A stretch of DNA of 21,924 bases, taken from assembly GCA_910585265.1 (NCBI GenBank), contig CAJUCA010000050.1, positions 1 to 21,924 of the forward strand, written 5' to 3'. Shown here piece after piece: positions 1 through 7,304 of this stretch. The translations under genes were made by a program, and so were the position numbers. Positions within the stretch are counted from its first letter, which is position 1. Every line of letters begins with the position of its first letter. The notes under the pieces are model-generated. The model was not told the origin of the DNA. It saw only the letters and a list, made by a program, of their open reading frames with translations, and searched no databases. This DNA comes from an uncultured Oscillospiraceae bacterium (GTDB lineage: Bacteria > Bacillota > Clostridia > Oscillospirales > Oscillospiraceae).

Positions 1-882
1 TACCCCGACCTGCGGGACGCCCTGGAGAAGCTCCAGCTCAACGACGCCTCCCTGTCCTTTGAGCCGGAGTCCTCCGTGGCCCTGGGCTTCGGCTTCCGGT
101 GCGGCTTTCTGGGAATGCTCCACATGGAGATCATCCAGGAGCGGCTGGAGCGGGAGTTTGACCTGGACCTCATCACCACCCTGCCCTCCGTCATTTACGA
201 GGTGACGAAAACCGACGGCACCGTGGTGCGGGTGGACAATCCCCATAACTACCCGGACCCCGGCTCCATCAAGGAGGCCATGGAGCCTTACGCCGCGGTG
301 TCCATCATCGCCCCGCCGGACTATGTGGGCGCGATCATGCCCCTGTGCCAGGACAGGCGGGGGGAGTACAAGGATATGCAGTACCTGGACACCAACCTGG
401 TGGAGATCCGGTATCTCATGCCGCTGAACGAGATCATCTACGACTTTTTCGACACGCTCAAGGCCAAGACCCGGGGCTACGCCTCCCTGGACTACGAGCT
501 GGACGAATACCGGCCCTCCGATCTGGTAAAGGTAGATCTGCTGCTCAACGGCGACCAGGTGGACGCGCTGAGCTTCATCGCCCACCGGGAGAAGGCGTAC
601 AAGCGGGCCCGGCGGATCTGCGAGAAGCTGAAGGAGAACATCCCCCGCCAGATGTTCGAGGTGCCCATCCAGGCCGCCATCGGCGGCAAGGTCATCGCCC
701 GGGAGACGCTGAAGGCCCTGCGCAAGGACGTGCTGGCCAAGTGCTACGGCGGCGACATCACCCGGAAGAAGAAGCTGCTGGAGAAGCAGAAGGAAGGGAA
801 AAAGAAGATGCGCAGTTTGGGCACTGTGCAGATGCCCACCGAAGCCTTCATGGCTGTTTTGAAGATTGATGAGGAGGGGTAG
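1..882 (+). CDS. lepA: Elongation factor 4 (LepA), 3' part, 5' end outside window
   Basis: The frame is open from the first base and ends in TAG at 880-882, giving the last 293 residues of a protein that is usually about 600 aa. The visible part starts inside the EF-G-like domain region (GFGFRCGFLGMLHMEI is a LepA hallmark) and runs through the LepA-specific C-terminal domain, ending in FMAVLKIDEEG. Known for the family: a ribosome-associated translational GTPase that acts on stalled or pre-initiation ribosomes. The GTPase domain itself lies upstream of the window and cannot be checked. The following gene is on the same strand, 192 nt away, with a large palindromic repeat in between and no classical U-tract terminator seen. 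Identification is secure; completeness at the 5' end is unknown. Confidence 0.96.
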   Translation, partial: YPDLRDALEKLQLNDASLSFEPESSVALGFGFRCGFLGMLHMEIIQERLEREFDLDLITTLPSVIYEVTKTDGTVVRVDNPHNYPDPGSIKEAMEPYAAVSIIAPPDYVGAIMPLCQDRRGEYKDMQYLDTNLVEIRYLMPLNEIIYDFFDTLKAKTRGYASLDYELDEYRPSDLVKVDLLLNGDQVDALSFIAHREKAYKRARRICEKLKENIPRQMFEVPIQAAIGGKVIARETLKALRKDVLAKCYGGDITRKKKLLEKQKEGKKKMRSLGTVQMPTEAFMAVLKIDEEG

Positions 883-937
883 CCCCCCCTGCCTCCCCCT
901 TTCCCCCTGCGTGACTTTTCCCGGGTGCGCCCGGGGT

Positions 938-1000
938 GCGCCCCTGCGGGGGGCGTTCCTTTCTGCTCGTGCAGAAAGGAACACCCCCCCGCAGGGGCAC
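938..1000. repeat. Long imperfect palindrome, family-A intergenic repeat (copy 1)
   Basis: The core is a 12-bp perfect stem, GTTCCTTTCTGC at 955-966 and its complement at 971-982, around a TCGT loop. It extends outward through GGGGGG/CCCCCC and GCCCCTGC/GCAGGGGC with one mismatch and one bulged C, giving roughly 27 pairs in 63 nt. The core TTTCTGC-YGT-GCAGAAA returns at 13138-13165 with different but again self-complementary flanks, so this is a dispersed element and not a gene-specific terminator. There is no T-tract after it. Confidence 0.8.
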
Positions 1001-1074
1001 ACCCTCCCCCGCGCAGGGGGAGAAACCCAAAGCCCCCAGGAGGGTCCCCCCTCCCAAAGAAAGGAGCAAACCCA

Positions 1075-3012
1075 ATGTCCAGTGCCGAAGCCCTGCAATA
1101 CTACGCCGACGCCCTCAAGCAGGGCCAGCGGGAATATAAAAACTGCGTCCACCGGGGACGCTACCCCTATATCCAGTCCCTCCAGCAGGCCCGGCAGAAG
1201 CCCCTGTCCCAGATCGCCCTGGGTGCCATGGAGATCCCCATCTACCTGGTGGTGGGCTCCACCCAGGACGCCCGGTGCAATTCCTTCTCCCCCAGCTTCT
1301 TCCCCCTGCTGGACCAGGACACCGAGTTCGCCGCCAAATGGACCAATTTGTGTCAGGCCCAGCTCACCGAGGGCATCCACGACCCCATCAAGTGCTACGA
1401 GTACCTGGGCCGCTTCTATGTGGAGGAGGGGAACAAGCGGGTCAGCGTGCTGAAATCCCTTGGCTCCGCCACCATCCGGGCGGAGGTCATCCGGCTCATG
1501 CCGGAGCAGACGGAGGACATCACCGTCCAGATCTATATGGAGTTTCTGGATTTCTTCCGCTGCTCCAAATGCTGGGGCGTCCACTTTACCGAACCGGGGG
1601 GCTACGCCGCCCTCCAGGCCGCCCTGGGCTTCTCCAAGGACCAGCCCTGGCCCGAGGACTTCCAGCGCAAGTTCAAGCGGCACTACTTCAGCTTCCGGGA
1701 CAGCTTCTACCGCCTGGGCGGCGGCGGGCTGGGCATTACCGCGGGGGACGCCCTGGTGCGCTGGCTCAGCTTCCACACCGGCATGGAGTTCCTGACCATG
1801 GAGGCGGAGGACTACCGCCAGACCCTGTCCGCCGTATGGAAGGAGCTGTGCGTCTTTACTGACACCCAGCCCATCGCCGTCAGCCTGGCCCCCATGGGGG
1901 AGGAGAAACGGTCCGGCTCCGGCCTGCTGGCCTCCTTCGGTCGCAGGAAGCTGCGCTGTGCCTTCCTGTTCCAGAAGAATCCCCAGACCAGCGCGTGGAC
2001 CGCCTCCCACGACAAGGGCCGGGAGTACCTGGAGGAGACGCTGGGGGACAGCGTGTCCGTCTCCTGCTACTACGACGTGGACCCCCAGGGGGCGGAGGCG
2101 GTGGTGGAGGAGGCGGTGGCCGACGGCGCGGAGCTGATCTTCACCACCTCCGTCAGCCTCATCGACGCCACCCTGCGGGTGGCGGTGAAGTACCCCAAGG
2201 TGCGCTTCCTCAACTGCTCCATCGACCAGCCCTATGTGAACGTCAAGGCCTACTACTGCCGGGTGTATGAGGCCAAGTTCATCACCGGGGCCATCGCCGG
2301 CGCGCTGTGCAAGAACGGGCAGATCGGCTATGTGGGCAGCTACCCCATCCTCAGCGTGCCCGCCAGCATCAACGCCTTTGCCCTGGGGGCGTCCCTCACC
2401 AACCCGGACGCCCGGATCCACCTGCGCTGGCACTGCCTGCCCGGGGACTACCTGGACGATTTCCGGCGGCAGGGCATCCGGCTGGTCAGCGACCGGGACT
2501 ATATCGCCGAGCAGCCAGAGGGCGCCCAGGGCCTGGCCCGCCTGGGGGACGACGGGAAGCTGAAGCTGCTGGCCTCCCCCAGCTGGCTGTGGGGGGAGTT
2601 TTACGTGCGCATGGTGCGGGAGTTCCTCCAGGACCCCCGGCGGATCCCCCTGGCCGGGGACAGCGACCGGGCCCTCAACTTCTGGTGGGGGATGAACAGC
2701 GGCGTGGTGGATCTGAAGTACAGCGGGGACCTGCCCGACGGCGTGCTGGAGCTGGCCCGCATCCTCAAGGCGGGGATTCAGGCCGGGGCCATCCAGCCCT
2801 TCCACCGGAGGATCACCGCCCAGGACGGGCAGGTGATCAATGACGGCAGCCGGGGTCTGACCATGGAGGAGATTTTGAAGATGGATTGGCTGTGCGACCG
2901 GGTGGAGGGCTCCCTCCCCGCCTATGAGGACGTGCTCCCCGTGGCCCAGCCCACCGTCCGCCGCCTGGGCATCCACCGGAAGCAGATTCCCCCAGAGGAG
3001 GCGGTCCTGTGA
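1075..3012 (+). CDS. Cytosolic BMP-family (Med/PnrA-like) protein with ParB-like N-terminal region
   Basis: This gene encodes 645 aa from ATG 1075, which follows AAAGGAG at 8-9 nt; an in-frame ATG at 925 is rejected because its extension is a translation of the repeat. Residues 1-290 carry a segment around 102-140 (YVEEGNKRVSVLKSLG) resembling the ligand-binding turn of ParB/sulfiredoxin-fold domains. Residues about 294-610 match the BMP/basic-membrane-lipoprotein fold: CAFLFQKNPQTSAWTASHDKG, then GAELIFTTS, VRFLNCS, AKFITGAIAGAL, IGYVGSYP and INAFALGA. BMP proteins (PnrA, TmpC, Med) normally bind purine nucleosides outside the cell as lipoproteins. Here there is no signal peptide, lipobox or membrane segment, so the protein should be cytosolic, and no ABC permease genes follow. 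The stop overlaps the start of the next gene, so the two are probably co-translated. The fold assignment is fairly sure; the ParB-like call is weaker; the function is unknown. Confidence 0.8.
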   Translation: MSSAEALQYYADALKQGQREYKNCVHRGRYPYIQSLQQARQKPLSQIALGAMEIPIYLVVGSTQDARCNSFSPSFFPLLDQDTEFAAKWTNLCQAQLTEGIHDPIKCYEYLGRFYVEEGNKRVSVLKSLGSATIRAEVIRLMPEQTEDITVQIYMEFLDFFRCSKCWGVHFTEPGGYAALQAALGFSKDQPWPEDFQRKFKRHYFSFRDSFYRLGGGGLGITAGDALVRWLSFHTGMEFLTMEAEDYRQTLSAVWKELCVFTDTQPIAVSLAPMGEEKRSGSGLLASFGRRKLRCAFLFQKNPQTSAWTASHDKGREYLEETLGDSVSVSCYYDVDPQGAEAVVEEAVADGAELIFTTSVSLIDATLRVAVKYPKVRFLNCSIDQPYVNVKAYYCRVYEAKFITGAIAGALCKNGQIGYVGSYPILSVPASINAFALGASLTNPDARIHLRWHCLPGDYLDDFRRQGIRLVSDRDYIAEQPEGAQGLARLGDDGKLKLLASPSWLWGEFYVRMVREFLQDPRRIPLAGDSDRALNFWWGMNSGVVDLKYSGDLPDGVLELARILKAGIQAGAIQPFHRRITAQDGQVINDGSRGLTMEEILKMDWLCDRVEGSLPAYEDVLPVAQPTVRRLGIHRKQIPPEEAVL

Positions 3013-3650
3013 AGCTGCTGGTCATCTCGGACGCCGCCGACCCCGGCCTCTGGGACCATTTCTCCAAGGATAAGCTGGGCGGGGCGGACGCCATCCTCTC
3101 CTGCGGGGACCTGCCCTCCAGCTACCTCAGCTTTCTGGTGACCATGGGCAATATCCCGGTGTTCTACGTCCACGGCAACCACGACGCCAAATACGAGCAA
3201 AATCCCCCGGAGGGCTGCGACTGCATCGACGGGGAGCTGGTGAGCTTCCGGGGGTACAGGATTTTGGGGCTGGGGGGGTGCGCCCGGTATAACCACGGCC
3301 CCCACCAGTACACAGAGCGGGAAATGCGCCGCCGGATCGCCAAGGTGCGCAAGGCCTTGCGGCGGGGCGGGGTGGACATCCTCGTCACCCACGCCCCCGC
3401 CCAGGGGCTGGGGGACATGGACGATCCCTGCCACCAGGGGTTCGCCTGCTTCCGGGAGCTGCTGGACAAGTACAGCCCCCTGTACCACTGCTATGGGCAC
3501 GTCCACTTGCAGTACGTCCCCACCCAGCCCCGCCAGCGGCAGTATGGGGACACCACGGTGCTCAACGCCTCGGGGAAGTTCCTGATCGAGCTGCCCGACC
3601 GGGCGGAGGAGCCGCTGCCCTGGTGGAAGCGGCTGGGGCGGCGGGCCTGA
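3009..3650 (+). CDS. Calcineurin-like metallophosphoesterase
   Basis: This gene encodes 213 aa starting at GTG 3009, inside the GTGA overlap with the BMP-type gene, which implies translational coupling. The metal-binding motifs are in order: ISDAADPGLWDHF near the N-terminus, CGDLPSSYL, GNHDAKY, VTHAPAQGLGD and YGHVHLQY. They match the two-metal phosphoesterase core (D-x-H, GD, GNHD, H, GHxH). The first motif lacks the usual histidine (D-A-A in place of D-x-H). I recall that this Firmicutes subfamily commonly has another residue there, so the change is not obviously inactivating. The substrate is unknown; relatives act on nucleotides, cyclic nucleotides or phosphoproteins. There is no signal peptide, so the protein is cytosolic like its partner. 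A bidirectional terminator follows 35 nt after the stop. Confidence 0.9.
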   Translation: MKLLVISDAADPGLWDHFSKDKLGGADAILSCGDLPSSYLSFLVTMGNIPVFYVHGNHDAKYEQNPPEGCDCIDGELVSFRGYRILGLGGCARYNHGPHQYTEREMRRRIAKVRKALRRGGVDILVTHAPAQGLGDMDDPCHQGFACFRELLDKYSPLYHCYGHVHLQYVPTQPRQRQYGDTTVLNASGKFLIELPDRAEEPLPWWKRLGRRA

Positions 3651-3684
3651 CCAGCGATCAAGCACCCGATCCCAGGGTAACATG

Positions 3685-3715
3685 ACAGGGGGCGGCATCT
3701 GCCGCCCCCTGTTTG
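3685..3715. terminator. Bidirectional terminator between convergent genes
   Basis: A perfect 12-bp stem, ACAGGGGGCGGC (3685-3696) with its complement (3701-3712), has an ATCT loop and is followed by a short T-run on the plus strand. It lies between the phosphoesterase stop and the minus-strand GNAT stop. Nearly the same hairpin recurs at 4231-4258. Confidence 0.8.
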
Positions 3716-4210
3716 CTACACAAACCAGTAATACACGAGCTCCGCCGTCTCCCGGCGCAGCTCGCCCCCGTTGGCCTCCGCCACCTTGCGGGACGCGGTG
3801 TTGTCCGGGTGGACGGTGACCAGCAGTTCTTCCGTGATGCCCATGCGGCGGGCTTCTTGGATCATCAGCCCCAACAGAGCCTTGCCGTAGCCGCGGTTCT
3901 GCTTTGTTCCGTCCACAGCGTAACCGATATGCCCTCCGGTTTCCCGCAGGGCGTCGGTGAGGCGGTGGCGCAGCGACCCGAAGGCCACGGGAACCCCGTC
4001 ATCCATGAGCCAAAACGTGGTATCCGGCACCTGCCAGTCCTCCAGTCCAATACCTTGACTGCGATCCACCCGCTTGGCCAGCCATTTGGGGAAGTCCTCC
4101 CACGCCATCTGGTAGCAGCTGTTCAAAAACCCGTTTTCCGGGGGGATGCGCTGGAGCATTTCGTACACGTCCCGCCCATCGGTTAGGGCGGCTTTCTGTA
4201 AGTACACCAT
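3716..4210 (-). CDS. GNAT family N-acetyltransferase
   Basis: This gene encodes 164 aa from ATG 4210, behind AGGAGG at 6 nt. The acetyl-CoA binding signature is clear in the second half: GYAVDGTKQNRGYGKALLGLM has the Q/R-x-x-G-x-G/A pattern of motif A. It is followed by VTVHPDNTASRKVAEANGG, the usual motif B helix. Known for the fold: transfer of an acetyl group from acetyl-CoA to an amine; the acceptor cannot be told. The gene starts 62 nt downstream of pnp on the same strand but behind a terminator-like hairpin. No separate promoter was recognised, so expression probably depends on read-through from rpsO-pnp. Confidence 0.9.
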   Translation of the reverse strand: MVYLQKAALTDGRDVYEMLQRIPPENGFLNSCYQMAWEDFPKWLAKRVDRSQGIGLEDWQVPDTTFWLMDDGVPVAFGSLRHRLTDALRETGGHIGYAVDGTKQNRGYGKALLGLMIQEARRMGITEELLVTVHPDNTASRKVAEANGGELRRETAELVYYWFV

Positions 4211-4230
4211 GAGATACCTCCTGAAAACAG

Positions 4231-4258
4231 ACAGGGGACGGCAAACGCCGCCCCCTGT
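4231..4258 (-). terminator. Terminator-like hairpin downstream of pnp
   Basis: The arms are ACAGGGGACGGC (4231-4242) and GCCGCCCCCTGT (4247-4258), with one A/C mismatch and a 4-nt loop. On the minus strand it is followed by CTGTTTTC and, directly after, the ribosome binding site of the GNAT gene. It differs from the hairpin at 3685-3712 by one stem base and the loop. Confidence 0.7.
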
Positions 4259-4272
4259 TTACGGTTTCTTGT

Positions 4273-6423
4273 TTACTTCACAATCTCGCCCCGGGCCTTC
4301 TTCTCCTCGATCTCCCGGAGTGCGTCCTTATAGGACAGGTTCACCCGGCCCTTCTCGTCGATATCGGTGACCTTCACCCAGATCATGTCCCCGATGTTGA
4401 TCACGTCCTCCACCTTGGCCACCCGGTGGTTGGCCAGCTTGGAGATGTGGACCATGCCGTCCTTGCCGGGGGCCAGCTCCACGAACGCGCCGAACTGGAG
4501 GATGCGCACCACCTTGCCGTAGTACAGCGAGCCCACCTCGGGCACGAACACGATGGTGTCGATCATCTTCTTGGCGATCTCGCAGGCCTCGGCGTTGGGG
4601 GAGGCGATGTGGATGGTGCCGTCGTCCTCGATGTCGATCTGCGCGCCGGACTCGGCGGTGATCTTCTGGATCACGGAGCCGCCCTTGCCGATGACCTCCC
4701 GGATCTTGTCCGGGTCGATCTTCACGGTGATCATCTTGGGGGCGTACTTGCTCACCTCGGGCCGGGGCGCGGCGATGCAGGGCAGCATGATCTCGTCCAG
4801 AATGGCGAACCGGGCGTCCTTGGTGATCTCCAACGCCTCCTTGATGATGGCGTGGGACAGGCCGTCGTTCTTCAGATCCATCTGGATGGCGGTGATGCCC
4901 TTCTTGGTGCCCGCCACCTTGAAGTCCATCTCGCCGTGGAAGTCCTCCACGCCCTGAATGTCAATGAAGGTGGTGAAGGAGCCATCGTCATCCTGGATCA
5001 GGCCGCAGGAGATGCCCGCCACGGGGGCCTTGATGGGTACGCCCGCGTCCATGAGGGCCAGGGTGGAGCCGCAGATGGAGCCCTGGGAGGTGGAGCCGTT
5101 GGAGCTGAGCACCTCGCTCACCACCCGGATGGCGTAGGGGAACTCGTCCACGGAGGGAATCACCGGCTCCAGCGCGCGCTCAGCCAGCGCGCCGTGGCCC
5201 TTCTCCCGGCGGTTGACGGAGCGGGCACCCCGGGCCTCGCCCACGGAGTAGCTGGGGAAGTTGTAGTGGTGCATATACCGCTTCTCCGTCTCCTCCCAGA
5301 TGGTGTCCAGCTTCTGGCAGGCGGAGAGGGTGTTCAGCGTACACACAGACAGAACCTGGGTCTGGCCGCGGGTAAACAGGCCGGAGCCGTGGACCCGGGG
5401 CAGCACGCCCACCTCGGCGGCCAGGGGGCGGATCTCGTTCTTCGCCCGTCCGTCCACCCGGTGGCCCTCCAGCAGCCAGGCCTTGACGATCTTCTTCTGG
5501 AACTTGTAGGTGAACTCCTCCAGGTACTTGTCCATGTCGGGATACCGCTCCAGGTACTTCTCGTGCCAGTGGTCGATCATGGCATTCCAACGCTGCTCCC
5601 GGACGTTTTTGTCGTCGGTGTCCATGGCGGCCTTGGCCTCGTCCATGAAGCTGGCCACGATGTCGTCAAACAGCTCCTGGTCGAAGTCGGCGTGCTGGTA
5701 CTCGAACTTGGGCTTGCCGATCTCGGCCACGATGCCGTTGATAAACTCCACCTGCTTCTTGATCTCCTCGTGGGCCTCCACGATGCCCTGGTACATGATC
5801 TCGTCAGGGATCTCCTTGGCCCCGGCCTCGATCATCACCACCTTGCCCATGGTGGCCGCCACGGTCACGTCCATCTGGGAGGTCTTTTTCTGCTCCTGGT
5901 TGGGGTTCATGACGATCCTGCCGTCGCAGTACCCCACCTCCATGCAGCCGATGGGCCCGGCCCAGGGGATGTCGGAATAGCTCAGGCAGGCGGACACGCC
6001 GATCATGGCGGTGACCTCGGGGGAGCAGTCGTAGTCCACGCTCATGACGGTGCAGGTGACCACCACATCGTTGCGCAGGTCGGAGGGGAACAGGGGCCGG
6101 ATGGGACGGTCGATGAGGCGGCTGGCCAGCACGGCCGGGAGGGAGGGCTGGCCCTCCCGGCGCATGAAGCTGCCGGGGATGCGGCCCACGGAGTAGAGCT
6201 TCTCCTCGAAGTCCACGGACAGGGGGAAGAAGTCGATGCCGTCCCGGGGACGGGCGGAGGCGGTGACCGCCACCATGACGGTGGTCTCGCCGTACTTCAC
6301 CAGGGCGGAGGCGTTGGCCAGCTCCGCCACCTTGCCCACCTCGATGGACAGGGGCCGGCCCGCCACGGTGGTCTCGTAGACCTTATGGCTGGCGAACTGC
6401 TTGTGCTTGATGACAGTTGACAT
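4273..6423 (-). CDS. pnp: Polynucleotide phosphorylase (PNPase)
   Basis: This gene encodes 716 aa, a normal full length, from ATG 6423 behind AAAGGAG at about 9 nt. The domain order is canonical: a first RNase PH domain (about residues 15-145), a helical linker, and a second RNase PH domain (about 325-500, with GQTQVLSVCTLNT and EVLSSNGSTSQGSICGSTLA). A KH domain begins near 562 (IREVIGKGGSVIQKIT) and an S1 domain near 630 (GKVVRILQFGAFVEL). Known role: processive 3'-5' phosphorolysis of RNA in the cytoplasm, with a place in mRNA turnover. It lies downstream of rpsO, as in most bacteria, separated by 215 nt with a terminator-like hairpin and a long stem-loop that could serve autoregulation. 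No anomalies were seen in the reading frame. Confidence 0.98.
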   Translation of the reverse strand: MSTVIKHKQFASHKVYETTVAGRPLSIEVGKVAELANASALVKYGETTVMVAVTASARPRDGIDFFPLSVDFEEKLYSVGRIPGSFMRREGQPSLPAVLASRLIDRPIRPLFPSDLRNDVVVTCTVMSVDYDCSPEVTAMIGVSACLSYSDIPWAGPIGCMEVGYCDGRIVMNPNQEQKKTSQMDVTVAATMGKVVMIEAGAKEIPDEIMYQGIVEAHEEIKKQVEFINGIVAEIGKPKFEYQHADFDQELFDDIVASFMDEAKAAMDTDDKNVREQRWNAMIDHWHEKYLERYPDMDKYLEEFTYKFQKKIVKAWLLEGHRVDGRAKNEIRPLAAEVGVLPRVHGSGLFTRGQTQVLSVCTLNTLSACQKLDTIWEETEKRYMHHYNFPSYSVGEARGARSVNRREKGHGALAERALEPVIPSVDEFPYAIRVVSEVLSSNGSTSQGSICGSTLALMDAGVPIKAPVAGISCGLIQDDDGSFTTFIDIQGVEDFHGEMDFKVAGTKKGITAIQMDLKNDGLSHAIIKEALEITKDARFAILDEIMLPCIAAPRPEVSKYAPKMITVKIDPDKIREVIGKGGSVIQKITAESGAQIDIEDDGTIHIASPNAEACEIAKKMIDTIVFVPEVGSLYYGKVVRILQFGAFVELAPGKDGMVHISKLANHRVAKVEDVINIGDMIWVKVTDIDEKGRVNLSYKDALREIEEKKARGEIVK

Positions 6424-6496
6424 GGGTGTTTGCTCCTTTCAGATTGTAAATTTGAGCTGTCACGCTTCGCCTGCCCGCGGCTCCGCGCTTCTGTTG

Positions 6497-6576
6497 AGAG
6501 CCGGCACCCTTTAGCACTTGAACATAAGCCCCAACGATTGCCGGGACCCATGTTCAACTGCTAAAAGCGCGGCTCT
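6497..6576 (-). promoter_or_regulatory. Long stem-loop in the rpsO-pnp spacer
   Basis: Nested complementary blocks make an 80-nt hairpin: AGAGCCG 6497-6503 with 6570-6576, TTTAGCA 6510-6516 with TGCTAAA 6559-6565, and TTGAACAT 6518-6525 with ATGTTCAA 6550-6557. The loop is about 24 nt. It would lie in the pnp mRNA leader. In E. coli an RNase III-cleaved stem-loop in this place mediates PNPase autocontrol; a parallel role here is inference. Confidence 0.55.
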
Positions 6577-6600
6577 ATGGGGGATATCTCTCAAACGGGC

Positions 6601-6631
6601 AAAAGGGCGGCGCGGGGCGCGCCGCCCTTTT
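6601..6631 (-). terminator. Terminator/attenuator after rpsO
   Basis: A perfect 13-bp stem (AAAAGGGCGGCGC at 6601-6613 with 6619-6631) and 5-nt loop sits 8 nt past the rpsO stop. The A/T ends give a T-run on either strand, so partial termination between rpsO and pnp is likely. Confidence 0.75.
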
Positions 6632-6638
6632 ATGGGTG

Positions 6639-6905
6639 TTACTTACGGATGCCCAGCTTGGCGATAATCGCGCGGTACCGCTCGATGTCCTTCTTGGCCA
6701 GGTAATCCAGCAGCTTGCGGCGTTTGCCGATCATCTTATACAGGCCGCGGCGGCTGTGGTTGTCGTGGATGTGCACCCGCAGGTGCTCGGTGAGCTCCTG
6801 GATGCGGGCGGTGAGAATGGCGATCTGCACCTCGGGGGAGCCGGTGTCGGTCTCGTGGGTGCGGTTGGCCTCGATGACGGAGGTCTTTTGATCCTTGCGA
6901 ATCAT
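6639..6905 (-). CDS. rpsO: Small ribosomal subunit protein uS15
   Basis: This gene encodes 88 aa, the standard S15 length, starting at ATG 6905 (MIRKDQKTSVIEANR). A GTG four codons upstream is in frame, but it overlaps the Shine-Dalgarno AAAGGTGG, which is correctly spaced (8 nt) for the ATG. The signature ETDTGSPEVQIAILTARI, then HDNHSRRGL and GKRRKLLDYL, is diagnostic. Known role: binds the 16S rRNA central domain early in 30S assembly, and in several bacteria represses its own mRNA. It is the first gene of the rpsO-pnp unit, with a clear promoter at 7028-7056 and a leader of about 115 nt. Confidence 0.98.
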   Translation of the reverse strand: MIRKDQKTSVIEANRTHETDTGSPEVQIAILTARIQELTEHLRVHIHDNHSRRGLYKMIGKRRKLLDYLAKKDIERYRAIIAKLGIRK

Positions 6906-7021
6906 GGGAGGTTCCACCTTTCTGAATCAATTCCCTGCCGCTGAGTGGTGGGCGGGTGTGTGCCGCGTTTCGCGGCGTTGTCCCAGAACTAAGCAGGCGG
7001 GTGCCCCATATCGGGGCGTAC
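6906..7021 (-). promoter_or_regulatory. Structured rpsO mRNA leader, possible S15 autoregulatory RNA
   Basis: The leader between the promoter and the start codon contains two compact hairpins: GCCGCG-AAA-CGCGGC at 6962-6976 and GCCCC-GATAT-GGGGC at 7003-7017. S15 leaders in several bacterial groups fold to mimic the 16S rRNA site and repress translation. I did not recognise a specific published class, so the regulatory role is inferred from position and structure. Confidence 0.4.
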
Positions 7022-7027
7022 TTTGGA

Positions 7028-7056
7028 AGCATATCATATTTATTCCCATTTGTAAA
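7028..7056 (-). promoter_or_regulatory. Sigma-A promoter of rpsO-pnp
   Basis: On the minus strand TTTACA (7051-7056) is followed after exactly 17 nt by TATGCT (7028-7033). It is the only good promoter match upstream of rpsO. Confidence 0.7.
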
Positions 7057-7143
7057 GCGGAAATTACCTGTCCCCGCCCTTTTTAGCGCAAAAAACGAAA
7101 GCGGGCCGGTTTTCCCGCCCGCGTTCCGTCTATATTCCGTTCA

Positions 7144-7304
7144 GAGCCTGTTTAAAATCTATCAAAACGCCATCCCGGCACATCTTTTTCCGCTGGGCCG
7201 CGTTGATTTGACTTGAAATACACAAAGTATTCCTGCGTCAAATCGCCTTGCCCAGCGAAAAAATCCGCGCCCGTCTGGCATTCCGCCAGATTTTAAACAG
7301 GCTC
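7144..7304. mobile_element. MITE-like 161-bp non-coding element with terminal inverted repeats
   Basis: The perfect 17-bp inverted ends are GAGCCTGTTTAAAATCT (7144-7160) and its complement (7288-7304). Both ends are flanked by TCA (7141-7143 and 7305-7307), compatible with a 3-bp target duplication. The interior is also imperfectly self-complementary: CGCTGGGC 7191-7198 with 7250-7257, GATTTGAC 7205-7212 with 7237-7244, and AATAC/GTATT at the tip. The whole element can therefore fold into one long hairpin. It has no credible ORF and is AT-richer than its surroundings. The copy number elsewhere in the genome cannot be seen here. Confidence 0.75.

Noticed and set aside
925..1074. 50-residue N-terminal extension of the BMP-type protein
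   Set aside because: It translates the palindromic repeat and lacks a ribosome binding site; ATG 1075 has one.
4426..6420. 664-codon open frame on the plus strand opposite pnp
   Set aside because: It is an antisense shadow of a gene with strong GC bias at third positions: very rich in Val/His/Leu/Gly, no ribosome binding site and no domain.
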